This document shows positions 25,395 through 34,165 of a stretch of 64,000 nt of DNA, piece after piece. Numbering within the stretch: position 1 is the stretch's first letter; each line of letters begins with the position of its first letter. The stretch is from positions 1 to 64,000 of the forward strand of contig NZ_LVJR01000021.1 in NCBI RefSeq assembly GCF_001617365.1, in the 5' to 3' direction. This DNA is from Rhodanobacter sp. FW104-R8 (GTDB lineage: Bacteria; Pseudomonadota; Gammaproteobacteria; Xanthomonadales; Rhodanobacteraceae). The translations under genes and the position numbers were made by a program. The notes under the pieces were generated by a model. The model ran no database searches and was not told the origin of the DNA. It saw only the letters and a list, made by a program, of their open reading frames with translations.

Positions 25395-27965
25395 TCAAGC
25401 CGGCTCGGCCACCCGCGCCTCCAGCAGGCGCTGGCGCTCGGCCAGCAGCTTGTCGAAGCTGACCGGCTGCAACGGACGACAGAACAGGTAGCCCTGCAGT
25501 TCGTCGCAACCGTGCTCGCGCAGGAACTGCAGGTGCTGCTCGATCTCCACGCCCTCCGCCACCACCGCGCGTTTCAGGCGGTGGGCCATCTCGATGGTGG
25601 CGCGCACGATCGCCTCGTCGTCGGGATCCACCCCGATGTTGCGCACGAAGCTCTGGTCGACCTTGATGCGGTCGGCAGGCAGCCGGCGCAGGTAATCCAG
25701 CGAGGCCGCGCCGGTGCCGAAATCGTCGATCGCGATGTGGCAACCCAGGTCGTGCAGCCCGTGCAGGTTCTCGACCAGGTTCGGCACGGCCTTGATGCTG
25801 ATGCTTTCGGTGACCTCCATCTCCAGCAAGTCGGGATCCAGGCCGGTTTCGCGCAGCACCCTGGCCACGGTGTCCAGCAGCTGCGGCTCCATCAGCTGCA
25901 CCGCGGACAGGTTCACGCCCAGCCGCAGGCGCAGGCCGTAGCGCTGTTCCCACTCCTTCGCCTGGCGGCAGGCCGTACGCATCACCCATTCGCCGATCGA
26001 GACGATCAGGCCGGTTTCCTCGGCCAGCGGGATGAACACCGCCGGGCTGATCATGCCCAGCTCGGGATGCTCCCAGCGCACCAGCGCCTCCATCCCCACG
26101 ATGTCCTCGCTCTTGGTGTCGACCTGCGGCTGGTAGACCACGCGCAGCTCGCCGTTGCCCTCGGCGTGGCGCAACCGGGTCTTCAGCGCCATGCCGTGCT
26201 GCAACGCGTACTCGGGACTGACCTCGTAGATCTGGAAGTTGTTGCGGCCCTGGTGCTTGGCCGCGTACATCGCCTCGTCGGCGTGCTTGAGCAGGGTCTG
26301 CGTGTCGCCGGCGTCGTCGGGGAAGAAGCTCAGCCCCATCGACGCGGTCACCTGCAGCTCGGTGCCGTCCTCGAGGTACAGCGGCGTCTCCATCACCTGC
26401 ACGATCTTCTCGGCCACGCGCAAGGCATCGTCGTTCTTCACGATGTGCCGCAGCACGACAGTGAACTCGTCGCCGGCATAGCGCGCCACCGTGTCGGAGG
26501 CGCGTATGCTGCCGCAAAGGCGCTGGGTGACCGTGCGCAGCACCTGGTCGCCGGCGGCATGGCCGTGGGTGTCGTTGATCGCCTTGAAGCGGTCGAGGTC
26601 GACAAACAGCACGGCAAAGCACTCGCCGTTGCGGGTCGCCTCGCGGATGATCGTGTCCAGACGGTCGTTGAACAGCAGCCGGTTCGGCAGGCCGGTCAGC
26701 GCATCGACCAGCCCCTCGGCGCGCCCCTGTTCGCGGGTACGCCCAAGCTCCAGCATCTGCGCGAAACGGGCCGCGGTGCAACGCAGCACCGGCTCGATGA
26801 TGCCCATCTCGCCGAAGCCGCGGCGGCTGCCGGCCAGCATCGCGCCAAGCACCGTGTGACGCTCGTCGTACAGCGGCAGGCCGGCGAAACCGGCGAGGTC
26901 GAGCTGCCGCAACAACGGATCGACCTGCGCCAGCCGCTTCGCATCGGTGCGATACAGGATCGGCTTGCCGCCCAGCACGAGCTGCAGCGAACTCTGCATC
27001 TGCGCCGGCGGCCATGCCGGGTCGTCGCCATTCCACAGCTGCAGCATCTGGGTCGGCGCATCGGCGCCGTCCTGGCGTGCCGACCAGACAGCCAGGTAAT
27101 CCAGCCCCAGTTCGTCGAACAGCATGCGGCCGGCCGCGCTCTGCGCGTCGACCCCGCTGGTGGAGGCGAAGATGCGCGACAGCAGCGACAGCGCCGCCTC
27201 CGCGCGCAGGTCGGCACGGTCGCTGCGGAACATCAGCGCCAGCGCGTCGCTCCCGGCGTGCCGGATCCGGCGCACGCTGGCCTGGCCGGTGTCGGCGCCC
27301 TGTGCCGACTTGCGCTGGCAGGGATACCAATTGCGGTTGGCCTCGGCCAGCACCTGCTCGGTCGCGATGCCTTCGAAACGCAGCACCTCGGCCAGCGCCA
27401 GCCCCTCCCACTGGCTGGCGTGCATGCGGCTGTGCCGGGCCACCATGGGGCTGACTTCCAGCAGACGCCGGCTCTGCGCATCGACGATCAGCCACTCGCT
27501 GTCACCTTCCTCGAAGACATAGCGATAGTCGTCGTGCACGGCGTCCGGCGTGGCGGGCACCGCCTTGCGCGCGCGAAGACCGGCGGCCTGCGAGCGACGC
27601 CAGCGCGGCACCAGTTCGCTGCCGATCTGCGCGGCGGAAAGCCAATCGGTGATTCCGGCCGGCAGGTCGGCGGGGCCGAGCGTGGTCTCCTCGGCCAGCA
27701 CCAGGATCAGCGGCGTGTCGCCACCGCCCGGAAGGCGGCGCAGCTGCTCGCAGCTGATGCGCGCCTGCCGTTCGTCGCCGGCCAGGACCATCACCATCAG
27801 CTGCAGCGGTGGCAGCGGCGGGCGGCCTTCCAGCAGGATCGCGGCGTGCGACACGTCGCGCGCGCTGTGAATCTGCGGATAGCCCGCCTGGTCGAGCGCA
27901 TCGAACAGGCTGCGGCGCAACTCGCGCTGGGCGGCGACGACCAGGATACCGGAATTCATCTGCAT
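25395..27965 (-). CDS. GGDEF-EAL bifunctional cyclic-di-GMP protein
   Basis: About 856 residues. The N-terminal ~120 residues look like a degenerate receiver without an obvious phosphoacceptor. A GAF-like region follows (about 270-400). The cyclase domain (about 430-590) has RYAGDEF at the active site, with the RxxD inhibitory-site motif (RASD) five residues before it. The EAL domain (about 605-850) has EALVRW, the DDFGTG loop and VAEGVE, so phosphodiesterase activity is likely. The start is ATG at 27965 or 27959. It is 26 bp downstream of a small orphan-domain gene, probably the same operon. Confidence 0.93.
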   Translation of the reverse strand: MQMNSGILVVAAQRELRRSLFDALDQAGYPQIHSARDVSHAAILLEGRPPLPPLQLMVMVLAGDERQARISCEQLRRLPGGGDTPLILVLAEETTLGPADLPAGITDWLSAAQIGSELVPRWRRSQAAGLRARKAVPATPDAVHDDYRYVFEEGDSEWLIVDAQSRRLLEVSPMVARHSRMHASQWEGLALAEVLRFEGIATEQVLAEANRNWYPCQRKSAQGADTGQASVRRIRHAGSDALALMFRSDRADLRAEAALSLLSRIFASTSGVDAQSAAGRMLFDELGLDYLAVWSARQDGADAPTQMLQLWNGDDPAWPPAQMQSSLQLVLGGKPILYRTDAKRLAQVDPLLRQLDLAGFAGLPLYDERHTVLGAMLAGSRRGFGEMGIIEPVLRCTAARFAQMLELGRTREQGRAEGLVDALTGLPNRLLFNDRLDTIIREATRNGECFAVLFVDLDRFKAINDTHGHAAGDQVLRTVTQRLCGSIRASDTVARYAGDEFTVVLRHIVKNDDALRVAEKIVQVMETPLYLEDGTELQVTASMGLSFFPDDAGDTQTLLKHADEAMYAAKHQGRNNFQIYEVSPEYALQHGMALKTRLRHAEGNGELRVVYQPQVDTKSEDIVGMEALVRWEHPELGMISPAVFIPLAEETGLIVSIGEWVMRTACRQAKEWEQRYGLRLRLGVNLSAVQLMEPQLLDTVARVLRETGLDPDLLEMEVTESISIKAVPNLVENLHGLHDLGCHIAIDDFGTGAASLDYLRRLPADRIKVDQSFVRNIGVDPDDEAIVRATIEMAHRLKRAVVAEGVEIEQHLQFLREHGCDELQGYLFCRPLQPVSFDKLLAERQRLLEARVAEPA

Positions 27966-27991
27966 GCCCGCCTCAAAGCCTGTCCATGGTC

Positions 27992-28486
27992 TCAGACCAG
28001 CCAGCGGCCGTCGCGCAGGCGCAGACGCCGCGGCTTGCTGTCCTCGCTGCCGAGATGCACGGCCAGCTCCCCCAGATGCTCGACCAGCGCCACCGGCGCG
28101 TCGATCAGCACGACGCGGCGCAGGTATCCCTTGGGCGCGCGGGCGAGCTGGCGCAGCAAGGTGGCATCCATCGCCGACAGGGGAAGTTCCAGCCCGAGCA
28201 GGAAATACACCCCGAAATGCATGCTCTGCTGCATGTAGCGCAAGGCGTTGCCAAGCCGCTGGCAGTCCGGCACCCGCACCTGCGCATCGCGCAGGCTGCC
28301 CAGGCCGGTATCGGGTTGCCACAGGTACACCGCCTGTCCGGTATGCCGGGCAAGCGCGCGAAACTGGTCGATCAGGGTGGAAACGTCCTTGCTGTCCAGC
28401 ACGACGAGGCCGCTGGGGGCAGCCACGATCCGCTCGAAAATCTCGGTACCGGCTTGCGGTGGAGCGGAGGCCATTGCGAAGGTCAT
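27992..28486 (-). CDS. Hypothetical protein resembling a Ycf46/AAA-type N-terminal domain
   Basis: 164 residues, no signal or membrane segment. The pattern of a beta strand (SGLVVLDS), a helix with ...ALARHTGQAVYLWQPDTGLG, then ALRYMQQSMHFGVYFLLGLE and VVLIDAPVALVEHLGELA resembles the non-catalytic N-terminal domain found before the ATPase in Ycf46-like AAA proteins. No Walker motifs or ATPase follow. This is a recognition by pattern only. The gene precedes the GGDEF-EAL gene by 26 bp and is divergent from the fadB-like gene. The function is unknown. Confidence 0.7.
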   Translation of the reverse strand: MTFAMASAPPQAGTEIFERIVAAPSGLVVLDSKDVSTLIDQFRALARHTGQAVYLWQPDTGLGSLRDAQVRVPDCQRLGNALRYMQQSMHFGVYFLLGLELPLSAMDATLLRQLARAPKGYLRRVVLIDAPVALVEHLGELAVHLGSEDSKPRRLRLRDGRWLV

Positions 28487-28793
28487 TGCGTCTCCGTCCT
28501 GCGGTTTCGGCGGTAATGCAGTGGTGAAGCCGACCCGCCGGCGACCGGTGGCGGGGATGGCCGGGCGAGGCCAGGTTGCGGCAAGGCTGATCGAAGCATG
28601 GCGATACGCTCCACTATCCAGCCCCTGTCACATGGTCCTGACGCCCCGCCGGACAGCCACGGCCGGCGATTTTTCCGATGACGGCCCGATTTCACACCGG
28701 CGCTGCCGCAGCGGTCAAGCGGCTGCGTCACATCTCGCAATCAAGGCGGCGGAACGGTATGGTTCAGGCCTCATCCACCACGCCTGTACGCCC
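28487..28793. other. Divergent intergenic region without a gene
   Basis: A 307-bp spacer between the divergent hypothetical gene (minus) and the fadB-like gene (plus). It should hold both promoters. I see no confident promoter hexamers, terminator or RNA gene in it, and small frames across it lack ribosome sites. Confidence 0.5.
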
Positions 28794-30860
28794 ATGTTCG
28801 AAGGACTGCGCTTCAACCACTGGAAGACCAGCGAAGGCGACGACGGCATCGTCACGCTGACCCTCGACCGCGCCGGCAGCAGCGTCAACGCGATCTCCCG
28901 GGCGGTGCTGGACGAACTCGAGCAGATCGTCGAGCGGCTGGCGATCGAGAAGCCGGCCGGCGTCATCATCCATTCGGCCAAGCCTTCGGGGTTTGCCGTC
29001 GGTGCCGACATCAAGGAATTCGTCGGGTACGCGAAGCACGACACCGTGCTGGAGAACATCGAGCACGGCCAGCGCGTCTACGAGGCGCTGGCGCGGCTGC
29101 CCTGTCCCACCGTGGCCGCCGTGCACGGCGCCTGCATGGGCGGTGGCACCGAGCTGATCCTGGCCTGCCGCCAGCGCATCGGCGCCGACGACGACAAGAC
29201 CCGGATCGCGCTGCCCGAAGTGATGCTGGGGATCCATCCCGGCTGGGGCGGTACCGCACGCCTGCCGCGCCTGATCGGCGCCACCGAGGCGCTGCCGCTG
29301 ATGCTGACCGGCAAGTCGCTGTCGGCGAAACGCGCGCTGGGCCTGGGCGTGGTCGACCGGCTGGCCCGTCCCGAGGAATTGCTGGTCGAGGCGCGACTGC
29401 TGCTGCGCCACGCCGCGACGCGCCCGTTCGCGCGGCGGGCCAAGGCCTGGGCCAGCAATACCTGGCTGGTGCGGCAGATCCTGGCGCCGATGGTGCTCGG
29501 GCAGACCGCCGCCAAGGTGCGCAAGGAACACTACCCGGCCCCGTTCGCGCTGATCGACGTGTGGAAGCTCGGTGGCTCGAACATCCAGCAACGGCTGAAG
29601 ATCGAGGCACGCTCGGTGGCGAAGCTGGCGAAGACGCCGACCGCGCAGAACCTGATCCGCATCTTCTTCCTGCAGGAGCGGTTGAAGGGCCAGGGCAGCG
29701 GCGTCGAGCACGGCATCAGGCACGTGCACGTGGTGGGTGCCGGCGTGATGGGCGGCGACATCGCCGCGTGGGCCGCGCTCAAGGGCTTCGAGGTGACCCT
29801 GCAGGACCGCGGGATGAAGTTCATCCAGCCCGCGCTGGACCGCGCCCGGGCGCTGTACGGGAAGAAGCTGAAGGCGCCGGAGAAGGTCGAGGCCGCGATG
29901 CGCCGCCTGCGCGCCGACGTCGAGGGTGCCGGCGTGGCTTCGGCGGACCTGGCGATCGAGGCGATCTACGAGAACGCCGAGGCGAAGGAAGCGCTCTACG
30001 CCGGCATCGAGCCGCACTTCCAGGCCGACGGAATCCTCGCCAGCAATACCTCCAGCATCCCGCTGGACGAACTTCGCAAGAACCTGAAGGCGCCGCAGCG
30101 CTTCCTCGGCCTGCACTTCTTCAACCCGGTGGCGCAGATGCCGCTGGTCGAGGTGGTGCGCCACGACCGGCTCGACCCGGACGTGGAGAAGCGCGCGCTG
30201 GCGTTCTGCAAGGCGATCGGCAAGCTGCCGGTGGCGGTCAAGGGCACGCCCGGCTTCCTGGTCAACCGCATCCTGATGCCCTACCTGCTGGAGGCGATGC
30301 TGCTCTACAGCGAGGGTGTGCCGGGCCCGGTGCTGGATCGCGAAGCGAAGAAATTCGGCATGCCGATGGGCCCGATCGAGCTGGCCGACACGGTCGGCCT
30401 CGACGTCTGCGCCTCGGTCGGCCGGGAGCTGGCGCCGTTCCTGGGGCTGGAGCTGCCGCCGGGGCTGGACACCAGGCTCGAGGCGGGCAAGCGTGGCAAG
30501 AAGGATGGCCAGGGCCTGTACGTATGGCAGGACGGCAAGCCGCTGAAGCCCGAGGTCGACAAGGAGTACGTGATGCCGCCCGACGTGCAGGAGCGCATGA
30601 TCCTGCCGATGGTCAACGAGGCCGTCGCCTGCCTCGCCGACGGCGTGGTCGACGACGCCGACCTGCTCGACGCCGGGGTGATCTTCGGCACCGGCTTCGC
30701 CCCGTTCCGCGGCGGCCCGATCCAGTACGCGCGCAGCGAAGGCGTGGACCAGCTCAAGGCCCGGCTCGAACAGCTGGCCCAGCGCTACGGCGACCGTTTC
30801 AAGCCGAAGAACGGCTGGGACCTTGCGGCGCTGGCGCAGAAAAGCAACAGCGAGAAATGA
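28794..30860 (+). CDS. Fatty-acid oxidation multifunctional enzyme (enoyl-CoA hydratase / 3-hydroxyacyl-CoA dehydrogenase)
   Basis: 688 residues from the ATG giving MFEGLRFNHW; the long upstream frame is non-coding. The crotonase half (about 1-190) has GFAVGADIKEF for the oxyanion hole, ACMGGGTELILACR and the catalytic glutamate in LPEVMLGIHPGWGGT. The dehydrogenase half begins with the NAD-binding VHVVGAGVMGGDIA near residue 310 and includes GLHFFNPV and PGFLVNRI. It performs two sequential beta-oxidation steps, as in FadB/FadJ. No thiolase is adjacent, so this resembles the stand-alone FadJ arrangement. Confidence 0.93.
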   Translation: MFEGLRFNHWKTSEGDDGIVTLTLDRAGSSVNAISRAVLDELEQIVERLAIEKPAGVIIHSAKPSGFAVGADIKEFVGYAKHDTVLENIEHGQRVYEALARLPCPTVAAVHGACMGGGTELILACRQRIGADDDKTRIALPEVMLGIHPGWGGTARLPRLIGATEALPLMLTGKSLSAKRALGLGVVDRLARPEELLVEARLLLRHAATRPFARRAKAWASNTWLVRQILAPMVLGQTAAKVRKEHYPAPFALIDVWKLGGSNIQQRLKIEARSVAKLAKTPTAQNLIRIFFLQERLKGQGSGVEHGIRHVHVVGAGVMGGDIAAWAALKGFEVTLQDRGMKFIQPALDRARALYGKKLKAPEKVEAAMRRLRADVEGAGVASADLAIEAIYENAEAKEALYAGIEPHFQADGILASNTSSIPLDELRKNLKAPQRFLGLHFFNPVAQMPLVEVVRHDRLDPDVEKRALAFCKAIGKLPVAVKGTPGFLVNRILMPYLLEAMLLYSEGVPGPVLDREAKKFGMPMGPIELADTVGLDVCASVGRELAPFLGLELPPGLDTRLEAGKRGKKDGQGLYVWQDGKPLKPEVDKEYVMPPDVQERMILPMVNEAVACLADGVVDDADLLDAGVIFGTGFAPFRGGPIQYARSEGVDQLKARLEQLAQRYGDRFKPKNGWDLAALAQKSNSEK

Positions 30861-30865
30861 GTGTG

Positions 30866-30932
30866 CAGGAGTGAAAATGAGTGAGAGCGACGTATTGCCT
30901 ACTCGTTTCTCACTCCTCTCCACTCACTCCTC
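30866..30932. repeat. GAGTG-rich inverted element, copy 3
   Basis: Left arm AGGAGTGAAAATGAGTGAGA-like (about 30867-30889) and right arm TCTCACTCCTCTCCACTCAC-like (about 30908-30932) lie between the convergent stops of the fadB-like gene and yaiL. It shares the CTCACTCCTCT(T/C)CACTC core with copies at 11168 and 16964 and could act as a two-way terminator. Confidence 0.65.
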
Positions 30933-30938
30933 GTCCAA

Positions 30939-31499
30939 TCACCACATCAGGTCGTCGGGTACCCCATCGTCGCCGACTCCGACGGAGCCGGGCTCGATCA
31001 GCAGCGCCACCAGATGCGCATCGATGTCGCGCACCTGCTCGGCGATCTCGCGGCTGACCAGCAGGTAGCGGCCGCCTTGCTGCACCACGCCGAGCCTGCC
31101 GGCATTGAGGGCCGCCATCTGCTCGGCGTCCACGTGCACCCGGCGGATCTTGCCGCCGTATTCGAAATGGCGCGGCTGGTCGGCCTCGGCCTTGTTCAGC
31201 GCCTTGCCGTCGAGCAATTGCTGGATCTTCTGCTTGCGCTCGTGGCGCAGCCTGGCCTGTTCGGCCGCTTCCTGCTCGACCCGCTTGCGCTCGCGTGCTT
31301 CGGTCTGCGAGCGCAGCGCATAGGCCTTGGCCAAGTCGATATCCTGCAGGCTCTGCCGGCCCGGGACAGGCGGCTTGCCGCCCTTGCGCGCGGGTTTGCC
31401 TGACGGCGGCGACGGGCGTTTCGGTTCGTGCGCCCGGTTCTGCTGGACCTGTTTGACGATGCCACTCTTGAGCAGCTGATCGCGCAGGGAGTCGGCCAT
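30939..31499 (-). CDS. yaiL: DUF2058 (YaiL) family protein
   Basis: 186 residues from the ATG giving MADSLRDQLLKSG. This opening, a basic linker (about 25-45), a charged coiled-coil segment (about 60-100, QTEARERKRVEQEAAEQA) and a compact C-terminal part (FEYGGKIRRVHV...GRYLLVSREIAEQV) are diagnostic of DUF2058. The family is annotated as nucleoprotein or polynucleotide-associated, without a defined reaction. It is highly charged and cytoplasmic. It ends close to the GAGTG repeat and converges on the fadB-like gene. Confidence 0.88.
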   Translation of the reverse strand: MADSLRDQLLKSGIVKQVQQNRAHEPKRPSPPSGKPARKGGKPPVPGRQSLQDIDLAKAYALRSQTEARERKRVEQEAAEQARLRHERKQKIQQLLDGKALNKAEADQPRHFEYGGKIRRVHVDAEQMAALNAGRLGVVQQGGRYLLVSREIAEQVRDIDAHLVALLIEPGSVGVGDDGVPDDLMW

Positions 31500-31549
31500 G
31501 CGGGTATTCCGTAATCGGTGGGACAGGGATCGGTCGGCAGGCAACAGGG

Positions 31550-31774
31550 TCAATAATGCGGGGGCGGCGGCTCGTCGTGCGGGTCGTCCGCCTGCGCGGT
31601 GCGCAACGCGGCCATTTCGCCGCGCAGATCGCGCAGGGCGCGCTCGAGCGCGGCGATCCGCTGCGACTGGTCGGCATCGGCCGTGGTCAGCGCCTGCACC
31701 GCCTCGTCGATGAAGGTCAGCCTGACCTCCATGTCGTCGAGCCGCTGCGCGAGGGGGGCGTTCGGGTGGCTCAT
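31550..31774 (-). CDS. slyX: SlyX family protein
   Basis: 74 residues. A coiled coil (about 8-58) with SlyX-type [20 protein letters not shown] is followed by the hallmark proline-rich C-terminus PPPPHY. The cellular role is not established; E. coli slyX lies beside the FKBP gene slyD. Its ATG overlaps the ugd stop codon (ATGA), so it is translated with ugd. The apparent 494-residue frame running upstream is a shadow of ugd. Confidence 0.88.
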   Translation of the reverse strand: MSHPNAPLAQRLDDMEVRLTFIDEAVQALTTADADQSQRIAALERALRDLRGEMAALRTAQADDPHDEPPPPHY

Positions 31775-33117
31775 CGCGGCCGCCGCAGGCTGCGGCCTCG
31801 GCCGATGCCGTAATAAGCCAGCCCCGCCTCCTCCACCACGGCCGGATCGTACAGGTTGCGCCCGTCGAACAGCGCCGGCTCCGCCAGCGCGGCGCGGATG
31901 GCGGCGAAATCCGGACTGCGGAACGCCTTCCACTCGGTGACCACGGCCAGCACGTCGGCACCCCGCACGGCGTCCATCGCCTGCTCGCACAGCACCAGGT
32001 CGTCGCGCCGGCCGTACAGGCGCTGCGCTTCCTCGCGTGCCTCCGGGTCGAACGCCCGCACCTTCGCGCCGGCTTGCCACAATGTCTCCATCAGCTGGCG
32101 GCTGGGCGCTTCGCGCATGTCGTCGGTATTCGGCTTGAACGCCAGGCCCCACAGCGCGACCGTCCTGCCCGCCAGCCGGCCGTCGAAGTGCCGCGAAATC
32201 AGCTCGAGCAACTTGTCCTTCTGCTGCCGGTTGACCGCCTCGACCGCACCCAGCAGCTGCGCATCGTAGCCATGGGCATGCGCGGTGCGCTCCAGCGCCT
32301 GCACGTCCTTGGGGAAGCACGAGCCGCCGTAGCCGGCGCCCGGATAGATGAAGTGGTAGCCGATGCGCGGATCCGAACCGATACCCTGGCGCACCAGCTC
32401 CACGTCGGCGCCGACCCGCTCGGCGATGTTCGCGATCTCGTTCATGAAGCTGATCTTGGTCGCCAGCATGGCGTTGGCGGCGTACTTGGTCAGCTCGGCC
32501 GAGCGCTCGTCCATCACCACCATGCGGTCGTGGTTGCGGTTGAACGGCGCGTACAGCTTGCGCAGCAGTGCCACCGCGCGCTCGCTGGAGGCGCCCACGA
32601 CGATTCGGTCGGGACGCATGCAATCGTCCACCGCCGCGCCTTCCTTGAGGAACTCGGGATTGGAGACCACGTCGAAACCGGCGGCGACCCCGCGCGCGGC
32701 CAGCTCGGCCGCGACGGCCTCGCGCACGCGATCGGCGGTGCCCACCGGCACGGTCGACTTGTTCACCACCACGGCGTAGCGGTCCAGGTGCCTGCCGATG
32801 CTTGCGGCCACCGCCAGCACGTACTTCAGGTCGGCGCTGCCGTCCTCGTCCGGCGGCGTGCCGACGGCGATGAAGATCAGTTCGCCGTGAGCGATCGCCG
32901 GTGCCGCCTCGGTGGTGAAATCCAGCCGGCCGCCGGCATGGTTGCGCCGCACGATGGCTTCCAGCCCGGGCTCGTAGATGGGAATCTCGCCGCGCTGCAG
33001 GCGCTCGACCTTGGCTACGTCGATATCGACGCAAAGCACGTGGTTGCCCATCTCTGCCAGGCAGGCGCCCGTGACCAGGCCGACATAGCCGGTACCGAAA
33101 ATGGTGACTTTCATCAT
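31771..33117 (-). CDS. ugd: UDP-glucose 6-dehydrogenase
   Basis: 448 residues (ATG at 33117 or 33114). The NAD-binding site is [11 protein letters not shown]. The catalytic cysteine lies in [10 protein letters not shown], with the preceding FIYPGAG. Conserved NPEFLKEG and [16 protein letters not shown] are present. It oxidises UDP-glucose twice to UDP-glucuronate, the precursor for acidic exopolysaccharide and LPS sugars. No polysaccharide genes are adjacent. It is coupled to slyX by an ATGA overlap. Confidence 0.97.
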   Translation of the reverse strand: MMKVTIFGTGYVGLVTGACLAEMGNHVLCVDIDVAKVERLQRGEIPIYEPGLEAIVRRNHAGGRLDFTTEAAPAIAHGELIFIAVGTPPDEDGSADLKYVLAVAASIGRHLDRYAVVVNKSTVPVGTADRVREAVAAELAARGVAAGFDVVSNPEFLKEGAAVDDCMRPDRIVVGASSERAVALLRKLYAPFNRNHDRMVVMDERSAELTKYAANAMLATKISFMNEIANIAERVGADVELVRQGIGSDPRIGYHFIYPGAGYGGSCFPKDVQALERTAHAHGYDAQLLGAVEAVNRQQKDKLLELISRHFDGRLAGRTVALWGLAFKPNTDDMREAPSRQLMETLWQAGAKVRAFDPEAREEAQRLYGRRDDLVLCEQAMDAVRGADVLAVVTEWKAFRSPDFAAIRAALAEPALFDGRNLYDPAVVEEAGLAYYGIGRGRSLRRPR

Positions 33118-33191
33118 CGTGGTGGCGATTCCCTTGGCGTCAACTGCTTATTGTAGCCGCGCACGCATGCCGCACGGCGCCGCCTGCGCCG

Positions 33192-33226
33192 AAAATGCAG
33201 AAGGGCGCGAATCGCTTCGCGCCCTT
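33192..33226 (-). terminator. Terminator of the FKBP gene
   Basis: Perfect 11-base stem AAGGGCGCGAA/TTCGCGCCCTT (33201-33211, 33216-33226) with a TCGC tetraloop, followed on the minus strand by a short TTTT within ten bases. It lies 36 bases after the FKBP stop and before ugd. Confidence 0.72.
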
Positions 33227-33261
33227 CCGTTCCGCCAAGGCCCCGAATCGGCGCCGGTGGA

Positions 33262-34008
33262 TTACTTCTCGCCCGGAGCACCGGCCGGCGTCGGGCCGGT
33301 CTTGACCAGGCTCACGTCGAAGATCAGCGTGGCATTCGGCGGCATCGGCGGCTGCGGCTCGGCGCCATAGGCCAGCGCGGCCGGAATGAACAGCTTGTAG
33401 TGCCCACCCACCTGCATCAACTGCAGGCCCTCGCGGAAGCCCGGAATCACGCCGGCCAGCGGGATCTTGGCGGCGCCCGGCGGGTTGTGCTTGGCGGAGG
33501 CGTCGAACACCTGGCCGTCGACGAAGCTGCCGGTGTAGTTGATCTCGACCGTGTCGTTCGGACCCGGACGGGCGCCCGTGCCCTGGCTGAGCACCTGGTA
33601 CTGCAGGCCCGACGCGGTCGTCTTCACGCCCGGCGCGGTCTTGTTCTTGGCCAGGAAGGCATCGCCTTCGGTCTTGTTCTTGGCGGCGAGCTTGGCCATC
33701 TCGGCCTGGTACTTGCCCTGGATCTTGGCCATGAAGGCGTCATGCACCTGCTTGGCCTCGGTCTCGCTCATGGTCGGCTTCTGGCCGGACAGCGCGGCCT
33801 TCACCGCATTCGCCACCGCGGTCGGATCCAGCTCGTCGCGCATGATCGGCGGAACCTGGGAAGCAATCTCCCAACCCACAACGTAGCTGGCCTTGGCCTT
33901 GTCAACCGTGCCAGCAGCGCCGGCGGTCTGGGCGGCGACGCCTGCCGTCATGCCCAGCGCAACGGCCATCGCGACCGCCGTCAGCGTGGGACGCAGAAAG
34001 TGCTTCAT
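33262..34008 (-). CDS. Periplasmic FKBP-type peptidyl-prolyl isomerase
   Basis: 248 residues from the ATG giving MKHFLRPT, six bases after GGGAG. A signal peptide (about 1-27, ending GVAAQ) leads to a helical dimerisation domain with KASYVVGWEIASQVPP and MSETEAKQVHDAFMAKI. The FKBP domain (about 140-240) carries GLQYQVL, VEINYTG, FDAS, VIPGFREGL and YGAEPQPPMPPNATLIFDV. The architecture is that of FkpA/Mip, a periplasmic folding factor. A strong hairpin terminator follows, so it is likely monocistronic. Confidence 0.93.
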   Translation of the reverse strand: MKHFLRPTLTAVAMAVALGMTAGVAAQTAGAAGTVDKAKASYVVGWEIASQVPPIMRDELDPTAVANAVKAALSGQKPTMSETEAKQVHDAFMAKIQGKYQAEMAKLAAKNKTEGDAFLAKNKTAPGVKTTASGLQYQVLSQGTGARPGPNDTVEINYTGSFVDGQVFDASAKHNPPGAAKIPLAGVIPGFREGLQLMQVGGHYKLFIPAALAYGAEPQPPMPPNATLIFDVSLVKTGPTPAGAPGEK

Positions 34009-34165
34009 TCGTAACTCCCTCAAGTATGGATATGCCGGCGTTGCCGACCGGGCCTCCCCGATGGAGGCAGGCCCCGCGCATTGTGCGGCGCTTGCCGGGA
34101 CTTGGCAACGATCTTGACTACGACCATGAATCGGAACAAAGGTTCATCGGCCTGCCCGGGAAGGT

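Noticed and set aside
25374-28238. 954-codon frame on the plus strand
   Set aside because: Antisense of the GGDEF-EAL gene; the composition is typical of shadow frames.
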